Assembly (NCBI RefSeq): GCF_902859765.1
Contig: NZ_CADIJV010000002.1
Span: 186,001 to 250,000 of the forward strand
Origin: Achromobacter pulmonis
GTDB taxonomy: Bacteria; Pseudomonadota; Gammaproteobacteria; Burkholderiales; Burkholderiaceae_B
DNA: 64,000 nt
Direction of reading: 5' to 3'
Below are positions 39,740 to 48,453 of this stretch, piece by piece (the first letter of the stretch is position 1; each line of letters starts with the position of its first letter). A model generated the notes under the pieces. The model saw only the letters and a list, made by a program, of their open reading frames with translations. It made no database searches and was not told the DNA's origin. The translations under genes were made by a program, and so were the position numbers.

Positions 39740-40138
39740 CTAAGACTTCTTGGCAGTCGGTCCGCGCGACGGCCGGGCCGCGCCGGAAGTGGCGCTGACG
39801 CTACGGCTGCGCACGCCGGCCGCGGCCAGGGCCGCCAGCAGCGGCTTCTGGGCGTCCAGGAACGCGGCTTTCTCTTCGCCAGTCAACTTGCACACGAATA
39901 TCTGCGCCAGCAACTGGGTACGGCGGGCCTTGCGATTGTCGGCTTCCTGGGCGAGCCAGGCGGCGACCCAGTCCGCGGCCGCCTGCGCGTCGCCTTGCTG
40001 CTTGACGTGACCCTGCAGGTCGAACACGGTGACGCCGGCGATGGCGCCGTCCTCCGCGCGGGTCAGAAAGAGCTTGGCGGCCTGCCCGGTATAGCCAGGG
40101 ACCAGGGCGAGGCAATCGCGCTCGGCGGGTTTCTTCAT
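39740..40138 (-). CDS. Hypothetical protein with basic C-terminal tail
   Basis: 132 residues from an ATG at 40138. The N-terminal half has predicted beta strands (DCLALVPGYTGQAAKLFLTR, GVTVFDLQGHVKQQ). A helix (DWVAAWLAQEADNRKARRTQ) and a Ser/Ala/Arg/Lys-rich tail (SRGPTAKKS) follow. No family recognised. GC content and codon use match the chromosome. Divergent from the DUF2513-like gene. Confidence 0.65.
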   Translation of the reverse strand: MKKPAERDCLALVPGYTGQAAKLFLTRAEDGAIAGVTVFDLQGHVKQQGDAQAAADWVAAWLAQEADNRKARRTQLLAQIFVCKLTGEEKAAFLDAQKPLLAALAAAGVRSRSVSATSGAARPSRGPTAKKS

Positions 40139-40263
40139 GGGTACTGCCTGTATCGGTTGTCGGTAATCCCGCACTGTAACCCGGGGCAGCGGGCTGTCGC
40201 TTGGCCGCCATCGAACTCTGCTATCGTCGGCCTGTTTCTTTCCAACTTCATACGGCGGACATC

Positions 40264-40548
40264 ATGCAACGCGATTTCGATCTGGTCGTCACCATCCTGG
40301 GAGCCCTGCGCGACGCGCCCGGCCCCAATCTGAGCACCCACGACATCAAGGAAGCGGCCCTGGCCCACGAACAAGGCCTGCAACTGGTTGCGCACCACCT
40401 CGACCTGCTGGCCGACGCCGGCCTGGTCAAGCAGGTCAGCGAAACGACGGCAACCGCCGGCGACACGCGCTGGCGCATCACCTGGAAGGGCTACGACGCC
40501 CTGGAGCAGGATGAAGAAGACGACGAGGACTTCGACGCCGAGGAGTAA
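40264..40548 (+). CDS. DUF2513-like winged-helix protein
   Basis: 94 residues from an ATG at 40264 (an upstream in-frame ATG at 40201 lacks family similarity). The pattern RDFDLVVTILGALRD, HHLDLLADAGLVKQV and RWRITWKGYDALE matches the DUF2513 layout: a small winged helix sometimes found in phages. The C-terminus is very acidic (DEEDDEDFDAEE). No phage genes are nearby. Possible DNA- or protein-binding function, unproven. Confidence 0.7.
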   Translation: MQRDFDLVVTILGALRDAPGPNLSTHDIKEAALAHEQGLQLVAHHLDLLADAGLVKQVSETTATAGDTRWRITWKGYDALEQDEEDDEDFDAEE

Positions 40549-40625
40549 GGCGCCCTGCCCTCTCCGGCGCAGGTGGCGCGCGTCGCCTACCTGCCAGCAC
40601 CGCCTTCCGGTCGGACCGGCGGCGC

Positions 40626-40898
40626 TCAGCGGCGCCGCAGGATGCGGCGCGTCAGCAAGGCGGCGGCCGCGCCGATCACCAGGCTGAACATGAACGCGGC
40701 GATGGCCAGCATCGCCGACTGGTCGCCAAATCCGGCCGAGCGCGAGAGCACCACCGCCGCGGCGCAGATTGCCGCCGCCAGCACGGCCACGCCCGCCAGC
40801 ACGCGGCCAGGCGAACGCAACCGACCGCAGAGCGAGCCGCCCACCAATGCCGCCGCCACCATCGCGGCCATGGACCAGAACAAGTATTCGTAATGCAT
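40626..40898 (-). CDS. Small membrane protein, hypothetical
   Basis: 90 residues with three hydrophobic segments (FWSMAAMVAAALVGGSLCG, VLAGVAVLAAAICAAAVVLS, MLAIAAFMFSLVIGAAAALL) and a basic tail (TRRILRRR), so the C-terminus is likely cytoplasmic. No family recognised. Convergent with the DUF2513-like gene. Confidence 0.65.
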   Translation of the reverse strand: MHYEYLFWSMAAMVAAALVGGSLCGRLRSPGRVLAGVAVLAAAICAAAVVLSRSAGFGDQSAMLAIAAFMFSLVIGAAAALLTRRILRRR

Positions 40899-41043
40899 GC
40901 GGACCGACTCCCCGGGGATGATGAGGCGACCGCATTATAGGCCGGCGCGTGCGCTATCCGTCCCCGAGAGCCGCAGCCGAAGCGGCTGCCGGACGCCAAT
41001 CCGGGTGGGCGACACCCTCCCCGCCCCGGGGCGCATGATCCCT

Positions 41044-41439
41044 TCAGGCCGGCGGCGCGACCGCAATGGCGCTGATTTCCACCAGCGCGCCGTAATGCAG
41101 ATCGCGGGTGGGCACCATGGCGCGGGCCGGACGGTGCTCGCCAAAACTGCGCTCGTAGACGCTGTTGACCTCATTCCACAGGCCGACATCGGGGATGTAG
41201 ACGGTGACATTGACCACCGAGGCCAGGGAGGCGCCCGCCGCCTCCAGGATGGCCGCCAGGCTGCGCAAGGCGGCTTCGGTCTGCGCGGCCGCGCCTTGCG
41301 CCAACGGCGGGCGCTCGCCAGGTCGGACGGGCGGCAGGAAACCGAGCTGGCCGGACACGAAAATGAAGCCGTTGGCGCGCACCGCCTGGGAATAATGGCC
41401 GGCGGGCGGCGTGGCATGGGGAGTGTATAGGATGTCCAT
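41044..41439 (-). CDS. RidA-family protein (enamine/imine deaminase), next to the DSD1-family enzyme
   Basis: 131 residues from an ATG at 41439. Typical RidA features: GHYSQAVRANGFIFVSGQLG, ASVVNVTVYIPDV and RAMVPTRDLHYGALVEISAI carrying the arginine region that binds the substrate carboxylate. RidA hydrolyses reactive enamines such as 2-aminoacrylate made by PLP enzymes. It lies 28 bases after a D-amino-acid PLP enzyme gene, so it likely clears enamines from that reaction. Confidence 0.9.
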   Translation of the reverse strand: MDILYTPHATPPAGHYSQAVRANGFIFVSGQLGFLPPVRPGERPPLAQGAAAQTEAALRSLAAILEAAGASLASVVNVTVYIPDVGLWNEVNSVYERSFGEHRPARAMVPTRDLHYGALVEISAIAVAPPA

Positions 41440-41467
41440 CTCGACTCCTGTTGCGCAAGGCGCCGGG

Positions 41468-42616
41468 TTACCAGCCACGGAAGCGTTCCCACCGCGCCAC
41501 GACCGCGCGTTCCCCGCCGCGCACGACCGCGTAGGCATCGTGCTGGGCGCAGGTGGCGCAGGCATGATTGGGCATGATCCGCAGCCGGGTGCCCAGCGGC
41601 AGGTCCGGCAAGGCGGCGGTGCTGCCGGCGCGCAGCTTGATAATGCCCTGCTCCTGGTTGGTCTCGGCCAGCAGCAGGTCGGGGTAGACCTTGCCGTCGG
41701 CATCGCACACCAGCCCATACAACTGGTCCACCGGCTGCTTGGCGGTACCACGGTCGCGCGACATGGCCATCCAGCCCGCATCCACCAGGATCCAGCCTTT
41801 TTCGCGCTGGTGGCCGATCACCGTGGTCAACACAGTGGCGGCGACATCATCCACGGCGCACACGCTGAGGCCGGCCATGACCAGGTCAAAGAATACGTAC
41901 ACCCCGGCGCGCACTTCGGTCACGCCCGCCAGGTTGCGGGCGAAGTGGGCGGTCGGCGTCGAGCCGACGCTCACGACCGGACACGGCAGGCCGGCGGCAC
42001 GGATCGACTCGGCACAACCGACCGCGGCGGCGCGCTCTTGCTCGGCCATATCGGCAATCGCCGCCACACTGCGGCAGCCATAGGACTCCCCGGCATGGGT
42101 CATGACACCGCGCAGGCTTGCCGCCGCCTCCAGCACGCGGGCGATCGCCAGCAGTTGATCGGTGTGGCCGGGCTGCACGCCCGCGCGATGGCCGTCGCAA
42201 TCGATTTCGATCAGCGCGGGAATGGCAACACCCTCCTGCGTGGCACGCGCGGCCAGGGCGCGGGCGGCGTCGACACTATCGACCACCACCGTCAGGTCGA
42301 CGCCCTGGCGCCGCAGGGCCAGCACACGGTCGAGCTTGGCCGGGGCCACGCCCACCGCATATAGCAGATCGGTGACACCGGCGGCCGCAAACTGCTCGGC
42401 CTCCTGCAGCGTCGAGACCGCCGCGGGCCCCTCCGGACGCGTCATCACGCGGCGCGCGACCTCGATCGACTTGGGCGTCTTCAGATGCGGGCGCAACTGC
42501 ACTCCGTGGCCGGCCATGAGGCCGTTCAGGCGTTCGATGTTGCGCAGCATGCGGGTTTCGTCCAGCACCAGGCAGGGCGTGTCGAGCAGATCCAGGGTGG
42601 CGGGAGCAGAGGTCAT
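41468..42616 (-). CDS. DSD1-family PLP enzyme (D-threonine aldolase / D-serine dehydratase-like)
   Basis: 382 residues of the fold-type III family. The N-terminus reads LDTPCLVLDETRMLRNIERL and the PLP lysine is in LRPHLKTPKS near residue 46. The metal-binding motif PNHACAT lies near residue 352. VSVGSTPTAHF and VRAGVYVFFD are family blocks. Such enzymes split D-threonine-type 3-hydroxy amino acids or dehydrate D-serine with a divalent metal. The RidA gene downstream favours an enamine-forming reaction. The LysR gene is divergent, with a dyad near its start. Confidence 0.88.
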   Translation of the reverse strand: MTSAPATLDLLDTPCLVLDETRMLRNIERLNGLMAGHGVQLRPHLKTPKSIEVARRVMTRPEGPAAVSTLQEAEQFAAAGVTDLLYAVGVAPAKLDRVLALRRQGVDLTVVVDSVDAARALAARATQEGVAIPALIEIDCDGHRAGVQPGHTDQLLAIARVLEAAASLRGVMTHAGESYGCRSVAAIADMAEQERAAAVGCAESIRAAGLPCPVVSVGSTPTAHFARNLAGVTEVRAGVYVFFDLVMAGLSVCAVDDVAATVLTTVIGHQREKGWILVDAGWMAMSRDRGTAKQPVDQLYGLVCDADGKVYPDLLLAETNQEQGIIKLRAGSTAALPDLPLGTRLRIMPNHACATCAQHDAYAVVRGGERAVVARWERFRGW

Positions 42617-42734
42617 GGCGATAACGGCGGGACGATGACGGACGGTGCGGACAGGAATCGATGCGGGCGCCGCCCGGGACGCATCCGCATGCCCGGAGTA
42701 TGGCGCCGAGCGAGCCTTGCGTGTTTAATAGATT

Positions 42735-42751
42735 CTTAATCAATCATTAAG
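42735..42751. promoter_or_regulatory. Candidate LysR-type binding dyad
   Basis: CTTAAT and ATTAAG are perfect inverted copies five bases apart, in an otherwise AT-rich patch just before the LysR start codon. Placement between divergent genes fits an autoregulatory LysR site. Confidence 0.5.
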
Positions 42752-42761
42752 GTGATTCTGA

Positions 42762-43679
42762 ATGATCACGACCGACGACCTGCGTTTCTTCCTGAGCCTG
42801 GCCGCCACCAGTTCGCTGGCCCAGGCAGCGCGCGCCCTGGACGTGACGCCGCCGGCCGTGACGCAGCGCCTGCATGCGCTGGAAAAGCGCCTGGGCGTGC
42901 GGCTGGTCAACCGCTCGGGGCGCGGCACTGCCTTGACCGACGAAGGCCGGCTGCTGGCGCTGCGCGCCGGCCAGATCTGCGGCGAACTGAACGACTTGGC
43001 CGATGAGCTGGCCGGCCGCCGCGGCGTGGTGGCCGGCCATCTGCGCGTGGTGGCGCCCCTGGGGTTCGGCCAGCGCCATATCGCGGCACTGGTGGCCGGG
43101 TTCCGTCAGCGACAGGCTGACGTGACTGCCAGCCTGACCCTGTCGGACGGGCCGCCGCGCCTGGCCAGCGATGACTGGGACGTGATGATCCATATCGGCG
43201 AGCTGCGCGATTCCACCCTGGTGGCCTACCCGCTGGCGCCGAACCGGCGCATCCTGTGCGCCTCGCCCGCCTATCTGGCGCGCCGTGGCGCTCCGGCCAA
43301 GCCCGAGGACCTGCGCGAGCATGACTGTATCGCCCTGCGCGAAAATGAAGAGGACGTCACCCTGTGGCGCTTCAAGCGCGGCCGCGGGCCGGCGGTGGGC
43401 GTGCGCATCGCGCCGGTGCTATCGAGCAACGCGGGCGCGGCGGCGGTGACCTGGGCCCTGGCCGGCCACGGCATCGTGGCGCGCTCGGAATGGGATGTGG
43501 CCGAACACGTGCAAGCACGCACGCTGGTGCCCCTGCTGGCGGGCTGGAACCTGCCCGAGGCCAATGTGGTGGCGCTGGTGAAATCGCGCCAGGAACTGCC
43601 AGCGCGCACGGCGGGCTTCCTGGCGCATCTGCGCGAGGCCTTCGCGGTCACGCCGTGGCGTGAAAAGGCCTCCGGCTAG
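42762..43679 (+). CDS. LysR-family transcriptional regulator
   Basis: 305 residues. N-terminal helix-turn-helix: SLAQAARALDVTPPAVTQRL and LEKRLGVRLVNRSGRG. The periplasmic-binding-like effector domain follows. It is divergent from the DSD1-family gene and most likely activates it in response to a D-amino acid or similar. Its start lies 10 bases after the CTTAAT/ATTAAG dyad. Confidence 0.9.
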   Translation: MITTDDLRFFLSLAATSSLAQAARALDVTPPAVTQRLHALEKRLGVRLVNRSGRGTALTDEGRLLALRAGQICGELNDLADELAGRRGVVAGHLRVVAPLGFGQRHIAALVAGFRQRQADVTASLTLSDGPPRLASDDWDVMIHIGELRDSTLVAYPLAPNRRILCASPAYLARRGAPAKPEDLREHDCIALRENEEDVTLWRFKRGRGPAVGVRIAPVLSSNAGAAAVTWALAGHGIVARSEWDVAEHVQARTLVPLLAGWNLPEANVVALVKSRQELPARTAGFLAHLREAFAVTPWREKASG

Positions 43680-43700
43680 CCTTTGCGCAGCCCAGGCGGG

Positions 43701-44099
43701 TCAGTCCAGCATCGCCTCGGCCTCGATCTCGACCAGCCATTCGGGCAATGACAGGCCGCTGACGATGATCCATGACGACGGCGGCGGATCCTGCGGGAAA
43801 CGGTCGCGCAGCGCCTGGGCGATTACTTCCTGGTCCTCGCGCGCCGTTTCGCAGATGTAGATGCGCAGCATGATGACCTGCGCCAGTGTCGCGCCGGCAG
43901 CCGCCAGGACGCGCTCGATGTTGTCCAGCGCGGCCTCGGTCTGCACTTGCAGGCCGGGTCCGACGGTGCGCTCGTGGACATCGACGCCGACCTGGCCAGA
44001 CAGCAGCATGCGGCGCTGCCCGGTCACGATGACAGCCTGGCTGAAGCCGTATTGCACCGTGTTGAAGACAGTGTCGGGGTTGACGACGGTTCGGGTCAT
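43701..44099 (-). CDS. RidA-family protein, second copy
   Basis: 132 residues. It shows GFSQAVIVTGQRRMLLSGQV and AAGATLAQVIMLRIYI. The C-terminal region is WIIVSGLSLPEWLVEIEAEA, lacking the RxxVPVxxL form with arginine seen in true RidA deaminases, so activity may differ (Rid1-7-like subgroup). It converges with the LysR gene; its own promoter faces the MFS gene. Confidence 0.85.
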   Translation of the reverse strand: MTRTVVNPDTVFNTVQYGFSQAVIVTGQRRMLLSGQVGVDVHERTVGPGLQVQTEAALDNIERVLAAAGATLAQVIMLRIYICETAREDQEVIAQALRDRFPQDPPPSSWIIVSGLSLPEWLVEIEAEAMLD

Positions 44100-44163
44100 G
44101 ACGATTCTCCTGGTGGGCGCCGAGGCCAGCGCCGGGGCATCATTCTAGAATCTCGCGGCGGGC

Positions 44164-45354
44164 TCAGGCCGCCGCGGACGCGGGCCGGCGGCCCCGCGCG
44201 GCATACAGGGCGGCCAGCCATACCCCCGCGCCGGCCCCGACGGCGGTCCAGAAGCCCGTGCCGACGCCATACCGGTCGACGATCCAGCCGGCCAGCGCCG
44301 CGCCCCCCGCCACCCCCGCGCCCAGCCCCGTCACCAGCCAGGTCAGGCCTTCGGTCAGGCGCCTTCCGGGCACGGTGTTCTCCACCAGCGCCATGGCAAT
44401 GATCATGGTCGGCGCGAACGACAGGCCGGCCAGCAACACCCCCAACGACAGGCTCAGCAGATCGCTCACCAGCAGCAGCGGCAAGGTCGTCAAGGCGGTG
44501 ATGCTGGCGGCGATGGCCAGCATGCGCGCCAGCGGCATCCGGAACGTCAGCACGCCGAATGCCAGCCCGGCAACGCAGGAACCGAAGGCATAGGCCGACA
44601 GCACCACGCCGGCCCCCGCCGGCAGCCCCTGCTGGCGCGCGAACGCCAAGCTCATCACGTCGATGGTGCCCACGATGACGCCCATCGCCGCCATCATCGC
44701 GGTCAGTTGGCGCATCAGCGGCATCCCCAGCACCGAGGTCTCGCGTCCGGCCGCCGGCGGCTGCACCCTCGGCGCCGTGGCCCGCTGCAGCACGAAGGCA
44801 GTGACGCCCAGGCCCAGCAAAATCGCCGCGCCCAGCGGGCCGGCCTCGGGGAACAGGACGACGCACAGCCCCACCGCCAATGGCGGCCCGATGATGAAGC
44901 TGACCTCATCCAGTACCGACTCCAGCGCGTAGGCGGTGCGCAATTGCGGGCGGTCGCGATAGATCTCGGTCCAGCGCGCGCGCGCCATGGCGGGCATGCT
45001 CGGCAGGCTGCCCGCGAGCGCCGCAAACACGAACAAGGTCCAGTCCGGCGCCTGCCATCGCACGCACAAGGCCAAGCCTGCCAGCCCGGCAACGCTGGCA
45101 CCAGCGGCCAGCAGCAGGATGCGGCCCTGGCCATGGCGATCCACCAGGCGGGAAATGTGCGGCGCCAGCAGCGCCGTCGCCAGCGCGAAGGTGGCCGCCA
45201 CCGCGCCCGCCAGGGAGTAGGAGCCGCGCACCTGGGACAGCATGGTGATGATGCCGATGCCGATCATCGGCAGCGCCAGCCGCGCCACCGCGCAGGCGGC
45301 AACGAAGGCGGTGGCGCCGGGCGCCTGGAACAGTTCACGATAGGGGTTGGACAC
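44164..45354 (-). CDS. MFS transporter, probable exporter
   Basis: 396 residues with about twelve membrane spans. Loop 2-3 has the MFS pattern SRLVDRHGQGRILLLA. The second half repeats it less clearly (GVLTFRMPLARMLAI). The protein resembles drug- or sugar-efflux MFS types rather than importers. It is divergent from a TetR repressor with paired operators between them, a layout typical of substrate-induced efflux. Substrate unknown. Confidence 0.85.
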   Translation of the reverse strand: MSNPYRELFQAPGATAFVAACAVARLALPMIGIGIITMLSQVRGSYSLAGAVAATFALATALLAPHISRLVDRHGQGRILLLAAGASVAGLAGLALCVRWQAPDWTLFVFAALAGSLPSMPAMARARWTEIYRDRPQLRTAYALESVLDEVSFIIGPPLAVGLCVVLFPEAGPLGAAILLGLGVTAFVLQRATAPRVQPPAAGRETSVLGMPLMRQLTAMMAAMGVIVGTIDVMSLAFARQQGLPAGAGVVLSAYAFGSCVAGLAFGVLTFRMPLARMLAIAASITALTTLPLLLVSDLLSLSLGVLLAGLSFAPTMIIAMALVENTVPGRRLTEGLTWLVTGLGAGVAGGAALAGWIVDRYGVGTGFWTAVGAGAGVWLAALYAARGRRPASAAA

Positions 45355-45402
45355 CGGGACCTCAGGCGATGTTGCGGCCCGGCGGGAGCGCCGGACAAAT
45401 TT

Positions 45403-45419
45403 ACATACGTAACGTATGT
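45403..45419. promoter_or_regulatory. TetR operator-like dyad, site 1
   Basis: ACATACGTAACGTATGT: perfect 7-bp half-sites around TAA, 49 bases upstream of the MFS start. Confidence 0.7.
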
Positions 45420-45455
45420 GAAATCGTATTCGCTCATGCGGCGACTGTCAATTAA

Positions 45456-45470
45456 CATACGCTCCGTATG
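45456..45470. promoter_or_regulatory. TetR operator-like dyad, site 2
   Basis: CATACGCTCCGTATG repeats the same CATACG/CGTATG half-sites with a three-base centre. It ends 15 bases before the chosen tetR start and covers the alternative ATG at 45468. Confidence 0.7.
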
Positions 45471-45485
45471 CCACTGGAGTCCGCC

Positions 45486-46067
45486 ATGCCGCGCACCCGC
45501 GCCGAAATGATCGAAGAAACCCGCGCCAAGCTGCTGGCGACGGCGCGCGAGTCGTTCCGCCGCGCTGGCTATGCCGGTACATCAATGGATGACCTCACCG
45601 CCGCCGCCGGGCTGACCCGGGGAGCTTTGTATCACCATTTCGGTGACAAACAAGGCCTGCTGGCGGCGGTCGCGTCGCAGATCGACGACGAAATGGAACA
45701 GCGCCTGCAAGCGATTTCGCGCGCCGCGCCCAATGCCTGGACCGCTTTGCGCGAACGCTGCCGCGCCTACCTGGCGATGGCGGCCGAGCCCGAAATCCGG
45801 CGGATCGTGCTGCAGGACGCGCGCGCGGTGCTGGGCCCCGCCGATACCCTCGCGCAGGCACAATGCACCGCGTCGCTCGCCGCCCTGTTGCGGACCCTGA
45901 TGGATCAGGGCGACCTCAAACCGGTCGAGCCCCGCGCGCTGGCGCGGCTGCTGCACGGCGGCCTGGCTGAAAGCGCCTTCTGGATCGCCGGCGACGAGGG
46001 TGAGGACCGGCTGGCGCACGCCCTGCAGGCGCTCGACCTGCTGCTGCAAGGCATGCGCCACCCCTGA
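45486..46067 (+). CDS. TetR-family repressor of the divergent MFS transporter
   Basis: 193 residues from an ATG at 45486, preceded by GGAG. An ATG at 45468 is also in frame but lies within operator site 2. Helix-turn-helix: SFRRAGYAGTSMDDLTAAAG and LTRGALYHHFGDKQGLLAAV. The C-terminal domain resembles those of efflux regulators. The two CATACG-N3-CGTATG dyads in the shared promoter region are its likely operators. Confidence 0.9.
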   Translation: MPRTRAEMIEETRAKLLATARESFRRAGYAGTSMDDLTAAAGLTRGALYHHFGDKQGLLAAVASQIDDEMEQRLQAISRAAPNAWTALRERCRAYLAMAAEPEIRRIVLQDARAVLGPADTLAQAQCTASLAALLRTLMDQGDLKPVEPRALARLLHGGLAESAFWIAGDEGEDRLAHALQALDLLLQGMRHP

Positions 46068-46160
46068 AACGGCGCCAGGCATGGAATCGCCCAAACGCGG
46101 TATGGAATGCCGCGGCCTTCTTTGCTACGCTGGGTCACCCCTTGTGGAGGTCGTCCGACC

Positions 46161-46466
46161 ATGAAGCCCAAGATCCGCGTGCTTTGCGTCCAGCCGTCGT
46201 CAGTGTCCGCGCGCTTCGCCTTCCTGGCGATCGCGCTGCGATGGTCCCTGGGCGCGACGCCCCGGCCAGCGCGGTTGCGGATCGGCCCGCACGATCTGGC
46301 GCCGATCGGCTCGGAAACCGCCTTCTGGCTATTCGCGCTGCGCCATGCGTTTGCATCGCAATCCATGCTGGTCACGCGCGGCGATCACTGGGACGTCGCC
46401 GCCTCGGTCGACGGCGATGAAATCCGCGCCTTCGGCCGCAAGTTCGCGCTGCGGCAGTGCCTCTGA
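46161..46466 (+). CDS. Hypothetical protein
   Basis: 101 residues from an ATG at 46161 with GGAGG upstream; an earlier in-frame ATG at 46107 has no such site. The sequence has two hydrophobic patches (FAFLAIALRWSLG, ETAFWLFALRHAF) but no clear membrane span, and a charged C-terminal half (VAASVDGDEIRAFGRKFAL). No family recognised. Confidence 0.55.
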   Translation: MKPKIRVLCVQPSSVSARFAFLAIALRWSLGATPRPARLRIGPHDLAPIGSETAFWLFALRHAFASQSMLVTRGDHWDVAASVDGDEIRAFGRKFALRQCL

Positions 46467-46489
46467 GGCGGCCGCGCAGCGCCCTCTTT

Positions 46490-46750
46490 TCACAGCTTTG
46501 CGGGCGGTTTGCGGTGATAGGCCGCCAGTTGCTCGGCGGTCCAGCGCTGCCGCGCCTCTTCCTGGCAGCAGGTCCTGAATATCCGCGCGCCCACATCCAG
46601 GAAGCGATGCAGATCGTCCCCGGTCAGCTTGCCCTGCACCGCCAGCAGACAATCCGCATACGCGGACAGGATGCCGTCCCATTGCTCGGGCCTGCCGGGC
46701 GCGACGGTCTTGCTGATCATGCGGGCCATCATCTCGCTGTGGTCCATCAT
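46490..46750 (-). CDS. Hypothetical small helical protein
   Basis: 86 residues from one of two adjacent ATGs (46750 or 46747), with GGGGAA upstream. Rich in methionine at the start (MMDHSEMMARMI) and helical throughout (DDLHRFLDVGARIFRTCCQE). Two adjacent cysteines are present. No family recognised. Faces the previous gene tail to tail. Confidence 0.55.
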   Translation of the reverse strand: MMDHSEMMARMISKTVAPGRPEQWDGILSAYADCLLAVQGKLTGDDLHRFLDVGARIFRTCCQEEARQRWTAEQLAAYHRKPPAKL

Positions 46751-46887
46751 GCTGTTTCCCCCGAAGCCTCGCCGCGACCACGAGGAACGCGGCGACATCA
46801 CGGGCTTGAAGGCAGCAAGCGCCATGCCCGCCGTGGCGGGCGGGAGACGCACTGGCGGCACGGTGGAGAAATTACCACCGAAGCCGG

Positions 46888-47196
46888 TCAGAACTCCGGC
46901 AGGTCGAACACCGTATGCAGGGTGGAACTGGGCGCCGGCGCCGAGGCCAGGTGTTCGCGTCCGTCGTCGTCGGTCAGCACCCGCACCGGACGCGAGGCCA
47001 CGGATACGCCATCGACGCTGACCACGGTTTCAACATCGGCGCCGGCCTTGATGGCCTCGATCACTTCGGACGCGGCCGCCGTCACGGGTTCGTTGACCCA
47101 GCCGGGCACGCCACGCTCGGCCAAGCCCCACCGCACATAGGCGACGTGGCCGCTGACGGCTTCCTTACGAACGGCGACGATCGCGTAAAACGACAT
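46888..47196 (-). CDS. Hypothetical protein
   Basis: 102 residues from an ATG at 47196; an ATG five codons earlier is also open. The predicted fold alternates strands and helices (FYAIVAVRKEAVSGHVAYVR, ASEVIEAIKAGADVETVV). No signal peptide or known motif. A similar length and the same strand as the upstream kdsA gene, with a 66-base gap, allow but do not prove co-transcription. Confidence 0.6.
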   Translation of the reverse strand: MSFYAIVAVRKEAVSGHVAYVRWGLAERGVPGWVNEPVTAAASEVIEAIKAGADVETVVSVDGVSVASRPVRVLTDDDGREHLASAPAPSSTLHTVFDLPEF

Positions 47197-47262
47197 CCGG
47201 GCCTCCCTCAAATCTGGTGGCCGGGATCGTATAACAACTTCACGGATCCGCGATGACAGCCG

Positions 47263-48453
<1,191 letters not shown>

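Noticed and set aside
40264-40548. DUF2513-like gene as a sign of a prophage
   Set aside because: No integrase, structural phage genes or attachment repeats are nearby; the neighbours are ordinary chromosomal genes.
45468-45485. ATG at 45468 as the tetR start
   Set aside because: It lies in the operator dyad and has no ribosome-binding site, whereas the ATG at 45486 follows GGAG.
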